Shown: piece after piece, positions 7,692-14,086 of the stretch
Numbering within the stretch: position 1 is the first letter of the stretch
Layout of the letters: every line of letters begins with the position of its first letter
Assembly (NCBI GenBank): GCA_016189845.1
Contig: JACPRT010000157.1
Coordinates: 1 to 14,086, forward strand
Length of the DNA: 14,086 nt
Reading direction: 5' to 3'
Source: Chloroflexota bacterium
Lineage (GTDB): Bacteria > Chloroflexota > Dehalococcoidia > Lucifugimonadales > Lucifugimonadaceae
Program-made: the position numbers and the translations under genes
Notes under the pieces: model-generated
Told to the model about the DNA's origin: nothing
The model's input: the letters and a program-made list of their open reading frames with translations, nothing else
Databases searched by the model: none

Positions 7692-7765
7692 CCCCAACGC
7701 ACCGATTACACGGTTTTCGTCGCAGGCGTTGATCCCGCCTTCGAGAAGCAGCGGCCGGTTGGACG

Positions 7766-9160
7766 TCAAGCCACGCTGAGCTCGCGCTCGGCTTCCCCGA
7801 TTGCTTCGTCGATAGCGGTGGCCAGCTGGTCCATCTCGTCAGCCGAGATCACCAGCGGCGGCGCGATCGGGAGGATGTAAGCCGGGACGCGGATCCAGAC
7901 GTTCCGTTTCGCCAGCCCGGCGGTGAGGCGCGCGTTCACTTTGATCTTTGGATCGAAATGCTCCTTCGTCTTTCGATCTTTGACGAATTCGATGCCCTGG
8001 ATCAGGCCGACGCCCCTGACGTCGCCGATCATCGGGTGCTTCTCCTTCATCTCGGCCAGGCGTTCATTGAGCTGCGCCCCTCGGGCACGCGCGTTGTCGA
8101 CCAGCTTCTCCCGTTCCGTGATCTCGAGGTTCTTCAGGGCCGCCGCGGCACCGGCGGGATGGCCGGTGTACGTGAACATGTGCTTGAAGGTCGCTTCGGG
8201 ACCGCCGTTGAAGACGTCGGCAACCTCCTTCTTCGCGATCGCGCCGCCCATGGGGAAGTAACCGCTCGTGATGCCCTTGGCGAAAGTCATGATGTCCGGC
8301 ACGACTCCGACGAAGTCGGCGCCGAACCACGTCCCGAGCCTCCCGAAGCCGGTGATGACCTCGTCGAAGATCAGGAGTACGCCGTACCTGTCGCAGATCT
8401 CACGCACGCGCGGCCAGTACGACGGGTGAGGGACGACCCCGCCAAGCGGCTGGGACACGGGCTCGCCGAGTACCGCCGACACCGAATCGGGGCCCTGGGA
8501 GAGGATCGATTGCTCGATCGCGTTCGCGCATTTCTCGGCGCACTCTTCCGGCGTACGGCCACCGAGTTCACAGCGATACGGGTTCGGCTGTGGGACGTGC
8601 ACGACGTGCGCAGGCACCGGCTGAAAATCCGTGCGCGGGAACCCCGGATGCTCCCCGAGCCACTGCGTGCCGTACGTGCCGCCATGGTAGGAGCCGCGCC
8701 GTGAGATGACCTTGAACCGGCCCCGCCCGCCGGTGCGGTTGTGGTAGGCCTGGGCCATCTTCATCGCCGTCTCGTTCGCCTCCGAGCCGCCCTGCGTGAA
8801 GAAGGTCCGGCTGAGCGTGCCCGGCGTCATGTCGGCCAGCCTGGCCGCCAGGCGCACGGTTGAAGGCGTGCTTCCCGCGTAGACGTGCATGCTGACCTGC
8901 GTCAGCTGGTCGTAAACGGCCTTTGCGATCTCCTCGCGCCCATGGCCGGCGTTCCGGAAATACATGCCGGAAATACCGTCGATGAACTCGCGGCCGTCAA
9001 TGTCTTTGACCCATATGCCCTTGCTGTCGACCAGGATCAACGGCCCGCCCTCTTCTTTCAGTTGGGCGGCGTTGGTCATCCCGACGAACAGGTGCTCGAC
9101 TGCCGCGTAATGCAGTCCTACTGAGTCGGTCGGGATCGGCACGCGGACGTTCTTGGGCAA
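7766..9160 (-). CDS. Class III PLP-dependent aminotransferase (omega-/beta-amino acid type)
   Basis: A 464-residue fold-type I aminotransferase, normal length for the class. Visible sites: GGSEAN (about 124-129, phosphate binding), GSYHG (Y158 stacking on PLP), the DEV of LIFDEVITGFGR (D266, pyridine N), the Schiff-base lysine in FAKGITSGY (K295), and TYTGHPAG (about 331-338). The substrate end has SGMYFRNAGHG in place of the usual SGLWNVNVGHG. Class III members include beta-alanine:pyruvate, taurine:pyruvate, GABA and putrescine aminotransferases; the motifs do not separate these. I place the start at TTG 9160, which has a GGGAG with 7-base spacing and gives the standard N-terminus; ATG 9079 is a fallback, and an in-frame extension further upstream would intrude on the divergent gene. 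It reads toward the peptide-transporter operon and is divergent from a TauE/SafE permease. Confidence 0.9.
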   Translation of the reverse strand: MPKNVRVPIPTDSVGLHYAAVEHLFVGMTNAAQLKEEGGPLILVDSKGIWVKDIDGREFIDGISGMYFRNAGHGREEIAKAVYDQLTQVSMHVYAGSTPSTVRLAARLADMTPGTLSRTFFTQGGSEANETAMKMAQAYHNRTGGRGRFKVISRRGSYHGGTYGTQWLGEHPGFPRTDFQPVPAHVVHVPQPNPYRCELGGRTPEECAEKCANAIEQSILSQGPDSVSAVLGEPVSQPLGGVVPHPSYWPRVREICDRYGVLLIFDEVITGFGRLGTWFGADFVGVVPDIMTFAKGITSGYFPMGGAIAKKEVADVFNGGPEATFKHMFTYTGHPAGAAAALKNLEITEREKLVDNARARGAQLNERLAEMKEKHPMIGDVRGVGLIQGIEFVKDRKTKEHFDPKIKVNARLTAGLAKRNVWIRVPAYILPIAPPLVISADEMDQLATAIDEAIGEAERELSVA

Positions 9161-9218
9161 TGTGTTGCTCCCGGGCCATGCAAGGCTCGCGAAATGCTGG
9201 GGACGGCGAGGTCCAGCG

Positions 9219-9224
9219 AGTATA
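9219..9224 (-). promoter_or_regulatory. Candidate -10 element in the divergent aminotransferase/permease region
   Basis: The minus strand reads TATACT here, five of six matches to TATAAT, about 50 bases before the aminotransferase TTG. On the plus strand the same site reads TATAAA (9221-9226), so the element could serve either divergent gene. Neither side has a recognisable -35. The rest of the 160-bp divergent region shows no clear operator repeat. Confidence 0.3.
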
Positions 9225-9320
9225 AACCCGCCTTCTCCGAGAACCGGCTGTATGATGCCGCGGCGACACCGCCGCGTGATATACGCCGGAGCCGAGCGCC
9301 GGCCTCGGGACCTGGGGGAG

Positions 9321-10184
9321 ATGGATTCGTTCGCGGTCTGGGGCGTTGCCCTGGCCTCAGTCGATGCGTCGACGCTGCAGATCGTGGCCCTCGCCGTGCT
9401 TTCGCTCGTCGTAAGCGTCATGGCTGGAATGACCGGGGCAGCACTGGGCATCATCCAGCTCCCGGTGATGCTCGCGATGGGCTTCGACCCCCTGGTCTCG
9501 GCGGGCACGAACCTCGGGGTGATACTGCTGGCTTCGATCAGCGGGATCTGGCCCCACTACAGGGCGGGGAGGGTGGTCCCGCGTGTAGTAATCATCTTCG
9601 GCATGCCGACAATCGTCGGTACGTTCGCCGGCGCGGTGTATGCCAGGTTCATCCCGACCTGGATCCTGCTGGCGGTCGTCGCGCTGATACTGGCCGGCTT
9701 GACGATGCTGGCCTATTTCGATGCCTGGAAGCGGACCCATCCCCCGCTCCGTCCGGTCAGGCATAAGCTCATCTTCCAACGGTCCGACCCGACCGGCGCA
9801 GCGTATCTGCGGCCCAGGACGTTCCTGATCGACGGCTCGGCCAGCGCGGCCATCGGCGCGGTCGGCGGCGCGGCCGGCATGACCCTGGGCGCGCTGCGAC
9901 TACCGATACTGGTCAGTTTTCTGAAGATGGACCCGTGGTACGCGGTCGGCACGAACGCGGCAATCAGCCTCCTGACGGCGGTCGCAGGCTTTGCCGGTCA
10001 CGCTGTCCACGGCAACTTCGACCCTGTCCTGCTCGTGACGATGGGGCTCGCCGCGATGGTCGGCGCCGCGGTCGGCGCGAACCTGACGGGCCGGGTCAAG
10101 CCGACGGTCCTTCGCTTCGCCATCGCCATCATCCTCACCGTGATGGTGCCGCTCGTCATCTACCGGACCGTGCTTGCCTACTAG
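9321..10184 (+). CDS. TauE/SafE family permease (sulfite/organosulfonate exporter-like)
   Basis: A 287-residue membrane protein with about eight hydrophobic helices. It shows the internal duplication of the TauE/SafE family: a first repeat with GMTGAALGIIQLPVMLAMG and VSAGTNLG (about 36-66), and a second with GGAAGMTLGALRLPILVSF and YAVGTNAAIS (about 182-215). A short basic cytosolic loop (about 135-165) joins the halves. Characterised relatives export sulfite or sulfoacetate during sulfonate degradation, but most family members have no known substrate. The ATG at 9321 is preceded by GGGGGAG that touches the start codon, unusually close; an in-frame ATG at 9252 would add an Arg-rich N-terminus that looks non-coding. 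It is divergent from the aminotransferase, which could suggest joint control. Confidence 0.83.
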   Translation: MDSFAVWGVALASVDASTLQIVALAVLSLVVSVMAGMTGAALGIIQLPVMLAMGFDPLVSAGTNLGVILLASISGIWPHYRAGRVVPRVVIIFGMPTIVGTFAGAVYARFIPTWILLAVVALILAGLTMLAYFDAWKRTHPPLRPVRHKLIFQRSDPTGAAYLRPRTFLIDGSASAAIGAVGGAAGMTLGALRLPILVSFLKMDPWYAVGTNAAISLLTAVAGFAGHAVHGNFDPVLLVTMGLAAMVGAAVGANLTGRVKPTVLRFAIAIILTVMVPLVIYRTVLAY

Positions 10185-10475
10185 CGGCGCTGCGGGTACC
10201 GATCGACCACAATCCGTGGTAGTCCAACTCACCACGATCGCGCCCGGTTGTGGAAGCCGGAAATCGCGTCGGCGCACCGCGAGCTGCCAGATTTGCGATC
10301 GTATCTGAGCGCGGCGCCGCAAAAAGCTGAAAAACGCGCTGGAAAACCTCTAGCGCTACACGGCTGTAACGCGCCTACGATCTGCGCCGCACCAATGAAA
10401 TGACGCAGCCGCGATGCTCGGACGCCCAGGGGTTGGGCGGGTCGCCGAGACCGTTCGCGGTGCCCGGAGAACACA
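10185..10475. other. 291-bp intergenic leader upstream of mgtE
   Basis: No coding gene is supported here. The plus strand has several potential hairpins: ACCAC/GTGGT pairings at 10206-10235 (listed separately), CCGG/CCGG at 10244-10260, AGCGCG/CGCGCT at 10308-10340 and GCGCT/AGCGC at 10336-10356, with an A-rich stretch around 10321-10346. None is followed by a T-run, so no intrinsic terminator for the upstream permease is called. I looked for the conserved core of the M-box (ykoK) magnesium riboswitch and did not find it. Confidence 0.5.
10206..10235 (+). promoter_or_regulatory. Overlapping, mutually exclusive hairpins after the TauE/SafE gene
   Basis: ACCAC (10206-10210) can pair with GTGGT (10216-10220) over a 5-base loop. 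The same GTGGT extended to GTGGTAGT (10216-10223) can instead pair with ACT-C-ACCAC (10227-10235), an 8-bp stem with one bulged C. The outer palindromes CGATCG at 10200-10205 and 10235-10240 could close either form. The choice between pairings resembles a small switch, but the stems are short and could equally be a repeated protein-binding half-site. Confidence 0.25.
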
Positions 10476-11873
10476 ATGGCAGACGTGGCCGGCGTGGCGC
10501 AGATTGCCGGCAACGACCTCGGCAGCATCAGCGCGATCCAGCGGTCCATCAAACGAGACGTGAAGCAGGGCGACAGCCTGGGCGCGGTTGCGCAGCTGGA
10601 GGGACTTGCCGCGCCCGAACAGGCCCACCTGATCGCCGATCTCGACGAACGAAGCCGGCGAGCGATCCTGGGGTCGCTGCCGCCCGAAGGCCTGGCGCAG
10701 ATACTGCAGCACCTTCGTGACGACCACCGGGAGGTGATCCTGACCGGGGCGGTGGATGTGGACCGCCTGGCGGCCGCCCTCGACGGAGCTCTGCCGAACG
10801 TGGCGGCGGACGTCCTGCGAGGCATGTCCTTACCCGAGGCCACCGAGATCATGGCCCGGATGCGCAACGCGGCTATCGTGGGCGATCTGCTCACCTATCG
10901 TGCAGACGAGGCCGGATCGCTGATGACCCCTGAAGTGCTGGGGCTCCGCGACTCCCTCAACGCGGCGCATGCGCTCCAGGTGGTCAAGTCCTCCGGCTAC
11001 CGGCCCCGGTTCATGCACAACCTGTTCGTGATCGACCGGGACAGCCGTCTGGTAGGCAGGCTGGAGCTGAGCGACCTCATCGTCGCCGCGTCCAACGCAA
11101 AGCTGAGCGACTTCATGGATACCGAAGTCGTTTCGGTCCTGACCGGGACCGACAAAGAAGAGTGCGCCCGGCTGATGGAGCGCTATCAGCTCCGCAGCGT
11201 GCCGGTGGTCGATACCGAGCGGCGACTCCAGGGCGTTATCACGGTCGAGGACCTGGTCAAGGTGGCCGAGGAAGAGGCCACCGAGGACATGTACCGTCTG
11301 GTCGGCACGGACGGCCAGGACCGTCCGATCGGCCCACTCTGGCCATCGATCAAGTACAGGTTCCCATGGCTCATGGTCCAGCTCGCGTCGGTGATCGCGG
11401 CGGGTATGGTGGTCGGTCTTTTCGAGCCGGCAATTTCCAAGCTGGCGATCCTGGCCGTATTCATCCCGATCATCGTCGGGCAGGCCGACATCGCGGGCGT
11501 GCAGACCGTCACCGTGGTCGTGCGGTCGCTCGCGCTGCAGGAAGTGACCAGCAGAGACGCTCGCCGGATGATGCTAAGGGAGCTCGCGCTGGCGCTCTCC
11601 CAGGGGATCGCCACTGCCCTGATCCTGTCCTTGATCTGCTGGTTCTGGCGAGAGGACGCCTACCTGTCGACGATCATCGGCCTATCTATGCTGTTGAGCC
11701 TGCTGATCGCCGGCGCGACGGGCGTCCTGGTCCCGCTCGGTCTGAAGGTGGTCAAAGTGGACCCGGCCACGGCTTCGGCCGTCATCATCACCACCATCAC
11801 CGACCTGATCGGCCTGGTGGCCTACCTCGGGATGGCGACGCTCTTCCTGAGCTATTTCAGGGGGGTCGGGTAG
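10476..11873 (+). CDS. mgtE: MgtE family magnesium transporter
   Basis: A 465-residue Mg2+ channel/transporter with the full MgtE layout. A soluble helical N domain spans about 30-135, with repeats such as LIADLDERSRRAILGSL. Two CBS domains that sense cytosolic Mg2+ follow (about 148-204 and 210-270: GSLMTPEVLGL, LFVIDRDSRLVGRLELSDL, then SVPVVDTERRLQGVITVEDLVKV). A connecting helix leads to five transmembrane helices (about 297-460). The pore region keeps FIPIIVG (329-335), VDPATAS (428-434) and TDLIG, whose Asp (D443) corresponds to the selectivity Asp of Thermus MgtE. The normally conserved GGNxGxQ turn reads QADIAGVQ. The ATG at 10476 has GGAG with 6-base spacing. It is convergent with the CoA ligase, the two stop codons abutting. 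It is probably a housekeeping Mg2+ uptake gene unrelated to the peptide cluster. Confidence 0.93.
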   Translation: MADVAGVAQIAGNDLGSISAIQRSIKRDVKQGDSLGAVAQLEGLAAPEQAHLIADLDERSRRAILGSLPPEGLAQILQHLRDDHREVILTGAVDVDRLAAALDGALPNVAADVLRGMSLPEATEIMARMRNAAIVGDLLTYRADEAGSLMTPEVLGLRDSLNAAHALQVVKSSGYRPRFMHNLFVIDRDSRLVGRLELSDLIVAASNAKLSDFMDTEVVSVLTGTDKEECARLMERYQLRSVPVVDTERRLQGVITVEDLVKVAEEEATEDMYRLVGTDGQDRPIGPLWPSIKYRFPWLMVQLASVIAAGMVVGLFEPAISKLAILAVFIPIIVGQADIAGVQTVTVVVRSLALQEVTSRDARRMMLRELALALSQGIATALILSLICWFWREDAYLSTIIGLSMLLSLLIAGATGVLVPLGLKVVKVDPATASAVIITTITDLIGLVAYLGMATLFLSYFRGVG

Positions 11874-13373
11874 CTACGGCTTCTGGCTGAAGGCAGTGGC
11901 GACATGGCGCCGCTGGATCTTGCCCGTCGCGGTCCTCGGCAGCTTGTCGGTCACGTGGACCTTCTCCGGCACCTTGAACGGCGCCAGGTGTTCCCGGCAG
12001 AACGCCTGGATCTGCTCCGGCGTCGCGCTGCCCTTGAGCACCACCGCGGCGTGAACGACCTCGCCGTACTTGGCGTCGGGGCACGCGAAGCAGACCGCCT
12101 CTGCTACCGCGGGGTGCTGGATGAGGACCGCATCCACCTCCAGCGGCGAGATCTTCTCGCCGGCGCGGTTGATCAGTTCCTTGATCCGGCCGGTCAGCGT
12201 GAGGTAGCTCCGCGCGTCCATGAGGCCCTGATCGCCGGTGCGGAACCAGCCGCTCACGAACGACTCTGCGTTAGCCTTCGGGTTGTTCGCGTAGCCCTTC
12301 GTGACGTTCGGGCCCTTGATGACCACCTCACCACGCTGGCCCGCGGGCAACAGGGCGCCTTTGTCGTCCATGATTGCGATGGCAACTCCGGTGCCGGCGC
12401 CGACCGTGCCCGCGCTGCGCTCGCCCGGGGGCAGCGGGTTCGAGCTCATCTGATGCGAAGCCTCGGTCATCCCGTACGCCTCCAGTACGGGTGCGCCAAA
12501 CCGCGACTCGAGTTGCTGGAAAACGGTCGGCACGAGCGCCGAGCTGCACGACCGGATGAAACGGAAGCTCTTGCGAGGCGCTCCGTCCGAGTCCGCGCGC
12601 AGGAGCAGTGTCTGGTGGATCGTCGGGACCGCCGAATACCAGGTTGCGCCGGTCTCTTCACGCACAGGCCAGAAGCGGCTGGCGCTGAATCGAGGTGGCA
12701 CGACAACTGCACCGCCAGAGCTGAGGGTGGACAGCGTGGCCCCGAGCAGCCCGTGTACGTGAAACAGCGGCATCACCACAAGCGAGCCGTCGGCCGGCGT
12801 CAGCCCGTACGTCTTGCGGATATTGCCCAGCGACGCCATGAGGTTCGCGTGCGTCAGCGGGACGCCCTTCGGGCGGCTGGTCGTTCCCGATGTATGCAGG
12901 AACAGGGCGACATCGTCGGGCGACGGCGGTTTCGCCTCGCGGCGAGCGGTCAGCGCGGCGCCGTTCCTCGCCAGGCGAGTCTGCCCGCTGGCGTCGATCT
13001 GCGAGGTCAGGATCGGGATCGACAGTGACTTGGCCGCTTCCCCGGCCTGCGCGGCGTCCGGCGAGATGATTGCGAACTGCGCCTGCGCATCGCCCATGAA
13101 GAACTTGAACTCGTCGGTCGTGTACGCAGGGTTCAGCGGCGCGGCGATGGCGCCCGCCCGCGCGACGGCCAGGAACGTGACCAGGTATTCCAGGTTGTTT
13201 CCGAGCACGATCGAGACCGTCCGCCCGCGTTCGATCCCGATTGCGGTCAACTCTTCGGCAACGCGCTCGACCTGGCTGGCAAGACCTTCGTATGTCACGG
13301 TGGGGCCTTCCGGGACGATCACCGCGCGATCTGAAGGGGACGAAGGCTTGAGGACGGAAGCAAGGGTGGTCAA
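11874..13373 (-). CDS. AMP-forming acyl-CoA synthetase, oxalyl-CoA synthetase (AAE3/Pcs60)-like
   Basis: A 499-residue member of the ANL adenylate-forming family with all core motifs: the ATP loop TSGTTSRPKG (161-170), MPLFHVHGLL (201-210), the aromatic/acid motif YGMTE (300-304), the ribose-binding TGD (379-381), the hinge GRIKELINRAGEKISP (395-410) and the catalytic lysine K485 in TGKIQRR. Several segments (ATWYSAVPTIHQ, FIRSCSSAL, HQMSSNPLPPGE, GPNVTKGYANNP) look, from memory, very like plant AAE3 and yeast Pcs60, which make oxalyl-CoA. The specificity call is therefore oxalate with moderate confidence; a short- or medium-chain acid remains possible. The start is TTG at 13373, supported by a strong GGAGAGG 8 bases upstream and by the normal N-terminus. 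It follows the epimerase gene by 61 bases on the same strand. Confidence 0.9.
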   Translation of the reverse strand: MTTLASVLKPSSPSDRAVIVPEGPTVTYEGLASQVERVAEELTAIGIERGRTVSIVLGNNLEYLVTFLAVARAGAIAAPLNPAYTTDEFKFFMGDAQAQFAIISPDAAQAGEAAKSLSIPILTSQIDASGQTRLARNGAALTARREAKPPSPDDVALFLHTSGTTSRPKGVPLTHANLMASLGNIRKTYGLTPADGSLVVMPLFHVHGLLGATLSTLSSGGAVVVPPRFSASRFWPVREETGATWYSAVPTIHQTLLLRADSDGAPRKSFRFIRSCSSALVPTVFQQLESRFGAPVLEAYGMTEASHQMSSNPLPPGERSAGTVGAGTGVAIAIMDDKGALLPAGQRGEVVIKGPNVTKGYANNPKANAESFVSGWFRTGDQGLMDARSYLTLTGRIKELINRAGEKISPLEVDAVLIQHPAVAEAVCFACPDAKYGEVVHAAVVLKGSATPEQIQAFCREHLAPFKVPEKVHVTDKLPRTATGKIQRRHVATAFSQKP

Positions 13374-13381
13374 AGGCGCTA

Positions 13382-13388
13382 CCTCTCC
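13382..13388 (-). promoter_or_regulatory. Ribosome binding site deciding the TTG start of the CoA ligase
   Basis: GGAGAGG on the minus strand, 8 bases before TTG 13373. There is no nearby in-frame ATG that would keep the N-terminal domain, so this site supports the non-ATG start. Confidence 0.65.
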
Positions 13389-13434
13389 AAAACTTTGATT
13401 GTATGCCTGGCCGCACGCGGCGGGGCGTCGCCAG

Positions 13435-14086
13435 CTACGACCAGGACCACCTTGTCCAGGCGATGAAGGGCGAGCCGGGAGAGGCCTGCGCGGCGCCGGT
13501 CTGTGGTATGCCTGCTGAGGCCAGCCGGAAGGCGTCGATGCAGCATGTCTGCGGCTCCACGCACAGCGCGCCGTCGGGCGTGTAGACCTGAAGATGTGTC
13601 ACTTCGGGCGAAGAGTCGAGCCGGAGCTCGAGCGCCGGCCACCGGAGCGTGGTGGGGCGCCCCGGGGTGATCCGGAAGCAATGGTCCAGGCTGCCCGCCG
13701 AAGGGGTGATGCCGGAGTTGAGCGCCGTTGGGCCGGATGGCGAAACAGTCTGCCCGCTGGGCGTCATGTCCTGATCGAGGACCCACACCGCCTCGACGGG
13801 CGCGCGCACCACCGCGTCCGCCCCACCCAGCGTGCGCTTGAACCATGGGTGCCAGCCGACGCCGACGGGGAACCTGTGTTCGTCCGCGTGGACCTCCATT
13901 CGCTGAAGGAGGCTGGCGCCTTCGAGTGAAACTTCGTAGACGACGCGCCCGGGGAAGGGCCATTCCGGCCCGAGCGCGGACACCAGTCGGCACCTCGCCT
14001 TTTCGACGCTAGCGACTTCGAACGGCCGCCTGCGAACGGTACCGTGGATCGCGTGCACGCCGGAGTTGACCGGCACGGAGTAGGCC
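13435..14086 (-). CDS. Aldose 1-epimerase (mutarotase) family protein, 5' partial
   Basis: The reading frame is open to the right edge of the window, so the N-terminus (perhaps 70-80 residues of a usual 290 or so) is missing. The roughly 217 visible residues match the galactose mutarotase-like beta-sandwich: an early HAIHGTVRRRPFEV (family HGxxR motif, first catalytic-region His/Arg), then VGVGWHPWFKR with the second conserved His, LDHCFR in the middle, and CVEPQTCCIDAFRLA containing the conserved acidic EPxT motif near the C-terminus. Family members interconvert sugar anomers or bind phosphosugars; the sugar here is unknown. A GTG in frame at 14076 is not considered the true start because conserved family sequence continues past it. 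It probably forms a transcription unit with the CoA ligase downstream. Confidence 0.82.
   Translation of the reverse strand, partial: AYSVPVNSGVHAIHGTVRRRPFEVASVEKARCRLVSALGPEWPFPGRVVYEVSLEGASLLQRMEVHADEHRFPVGVGWHPWFKRTLGGADAVVRAPVEAVWVLDQDMTPSGQTVSPSGPTALNSGITPSAGSLDHCFRITPGRPTTLRWPALELRLDSSPEVTHLQVYTPDGALCVEPQTCCIDAFRLASAGIPQTGAAQASPGSPFIAWTRWSWS

Larger units (their letters stand above)
7571..7765. other. Intergenic region upstream of the transporter operon
   Basis: This 195-bp gap separates the aminotransferase stop from the binding-protein start. It holds a promoter candidate and the strong ribosome site listed separately. No convincing terminator for the aminotransferase and no small coding gene is visible. 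A second TTGACA lies near 7613-7618 on the minus strand but has no matching -10 element. Confidence 0.5.

Noticed and set aside
9161..9508. In-frame N-terminal extension of the aminotransferase across the divergent region.
   Set aside because: It overlaps the TauE/SafE gene on the opposite strand and has no family similarity; TTG 9160 with a good ribosome site gives a normal-length enzyme.
10308..10346. GC-rich palindrome followed by A-runs after the permease, considered as a terminator.
   Set aside because: A plus-strand terminator needs a T-run after the stem; here the run is A, and there is no minus-strand gene for it to end.
13379..13993. Possible frameshift near the end of the epimerase gene, because another minus-strand frame runs past its stop.
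   Set aside because: The called frame keeps the conserved EPxT region and ends after a typical C-terminal strand; the other frame is Arg/Ala-rich and lacks motifs.

Overview
The window is GC-rich (roughly 60-65% by eye) with short intergenic gaps, several TTG starts and few intergenic terminators. The best lineage clue is the peptide-binding lipoprotein at 5588-7570. It joins a lipobox, a Val/Glu/Lys-rich tandem-repeat stalk and a Thr/Pro linker to a family 5 binding domain, an architecture I associate with Chloroflexota (Thermomicrobia, Anaerolineae, SAR202/Dehalococcoidia-like genomes). The assignment is an inference from architecture and composition; no rRNA or marker gene is present.

Layout, left to right. 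(1) 2-1115, plus strand: the 3' part of a CvpA-family membrane protein, then one base later a stand-alone HNH endonuclease. (2) 1128-7570, minus strand: a compact operon read right to left as peptide-binding lipoprotein, DppB-type permease, DppC-type permease, P1-family (DmpA/BapA) N-terminal-nucleophile aminopeptidase and MFS transporter. A 32-nt perfect inverted repeat lies between the binding protein and the permeases. The peptidase and MFS genes overlap as ATGA. (3) 7766-9160, minus strand: a class III PLP aminotransferase upstream of the operon in the same direction, separated by a 195-bp gap with a promoter candidate. (4) 9321-10184, plus strand: a TauE/SafE-family permease divergent from the aminotransferase. 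(5) 10476-11873, plus strand: an MgtE magnesium transporter preceded by a 291-bp leader with several possible hairpins. (6) 11874-14086, minus strand: an AMP-forming acyl-CoA synthetase of the oxalyl-CoA synthetase (AAE3/Pcs60) type and, upstream of it, a partial aldose 1-epimerase-family gene.

How the genes may work together: the central minus-strand block looks like a scavenging module. A lipoprotein captures an oligopeptide or peptide-like amide, DppB/DppC import it, the P1 peptidase releases the N-terminal residue, the class III aminotransferase deaminates an amino product, and the MFS protein moves a substrate or product. P1 peptidases are known for beta-peptide and D-amino-acid amide hydrolysis and class III aminotransferases often act on omega- or beta-amino groups. 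A route for non-standard peptides is therefore a reasonable but unproven reading. No ABC ATPase genes are in the window, so the importer must borrow ATPases from elsewhere. The flanking genes (HNH, MgtE, CoA ligase, epimerase) show no clear link to this module. I found no CRISPR array, tRNA, rRNA, insertion sequence or phage gene.
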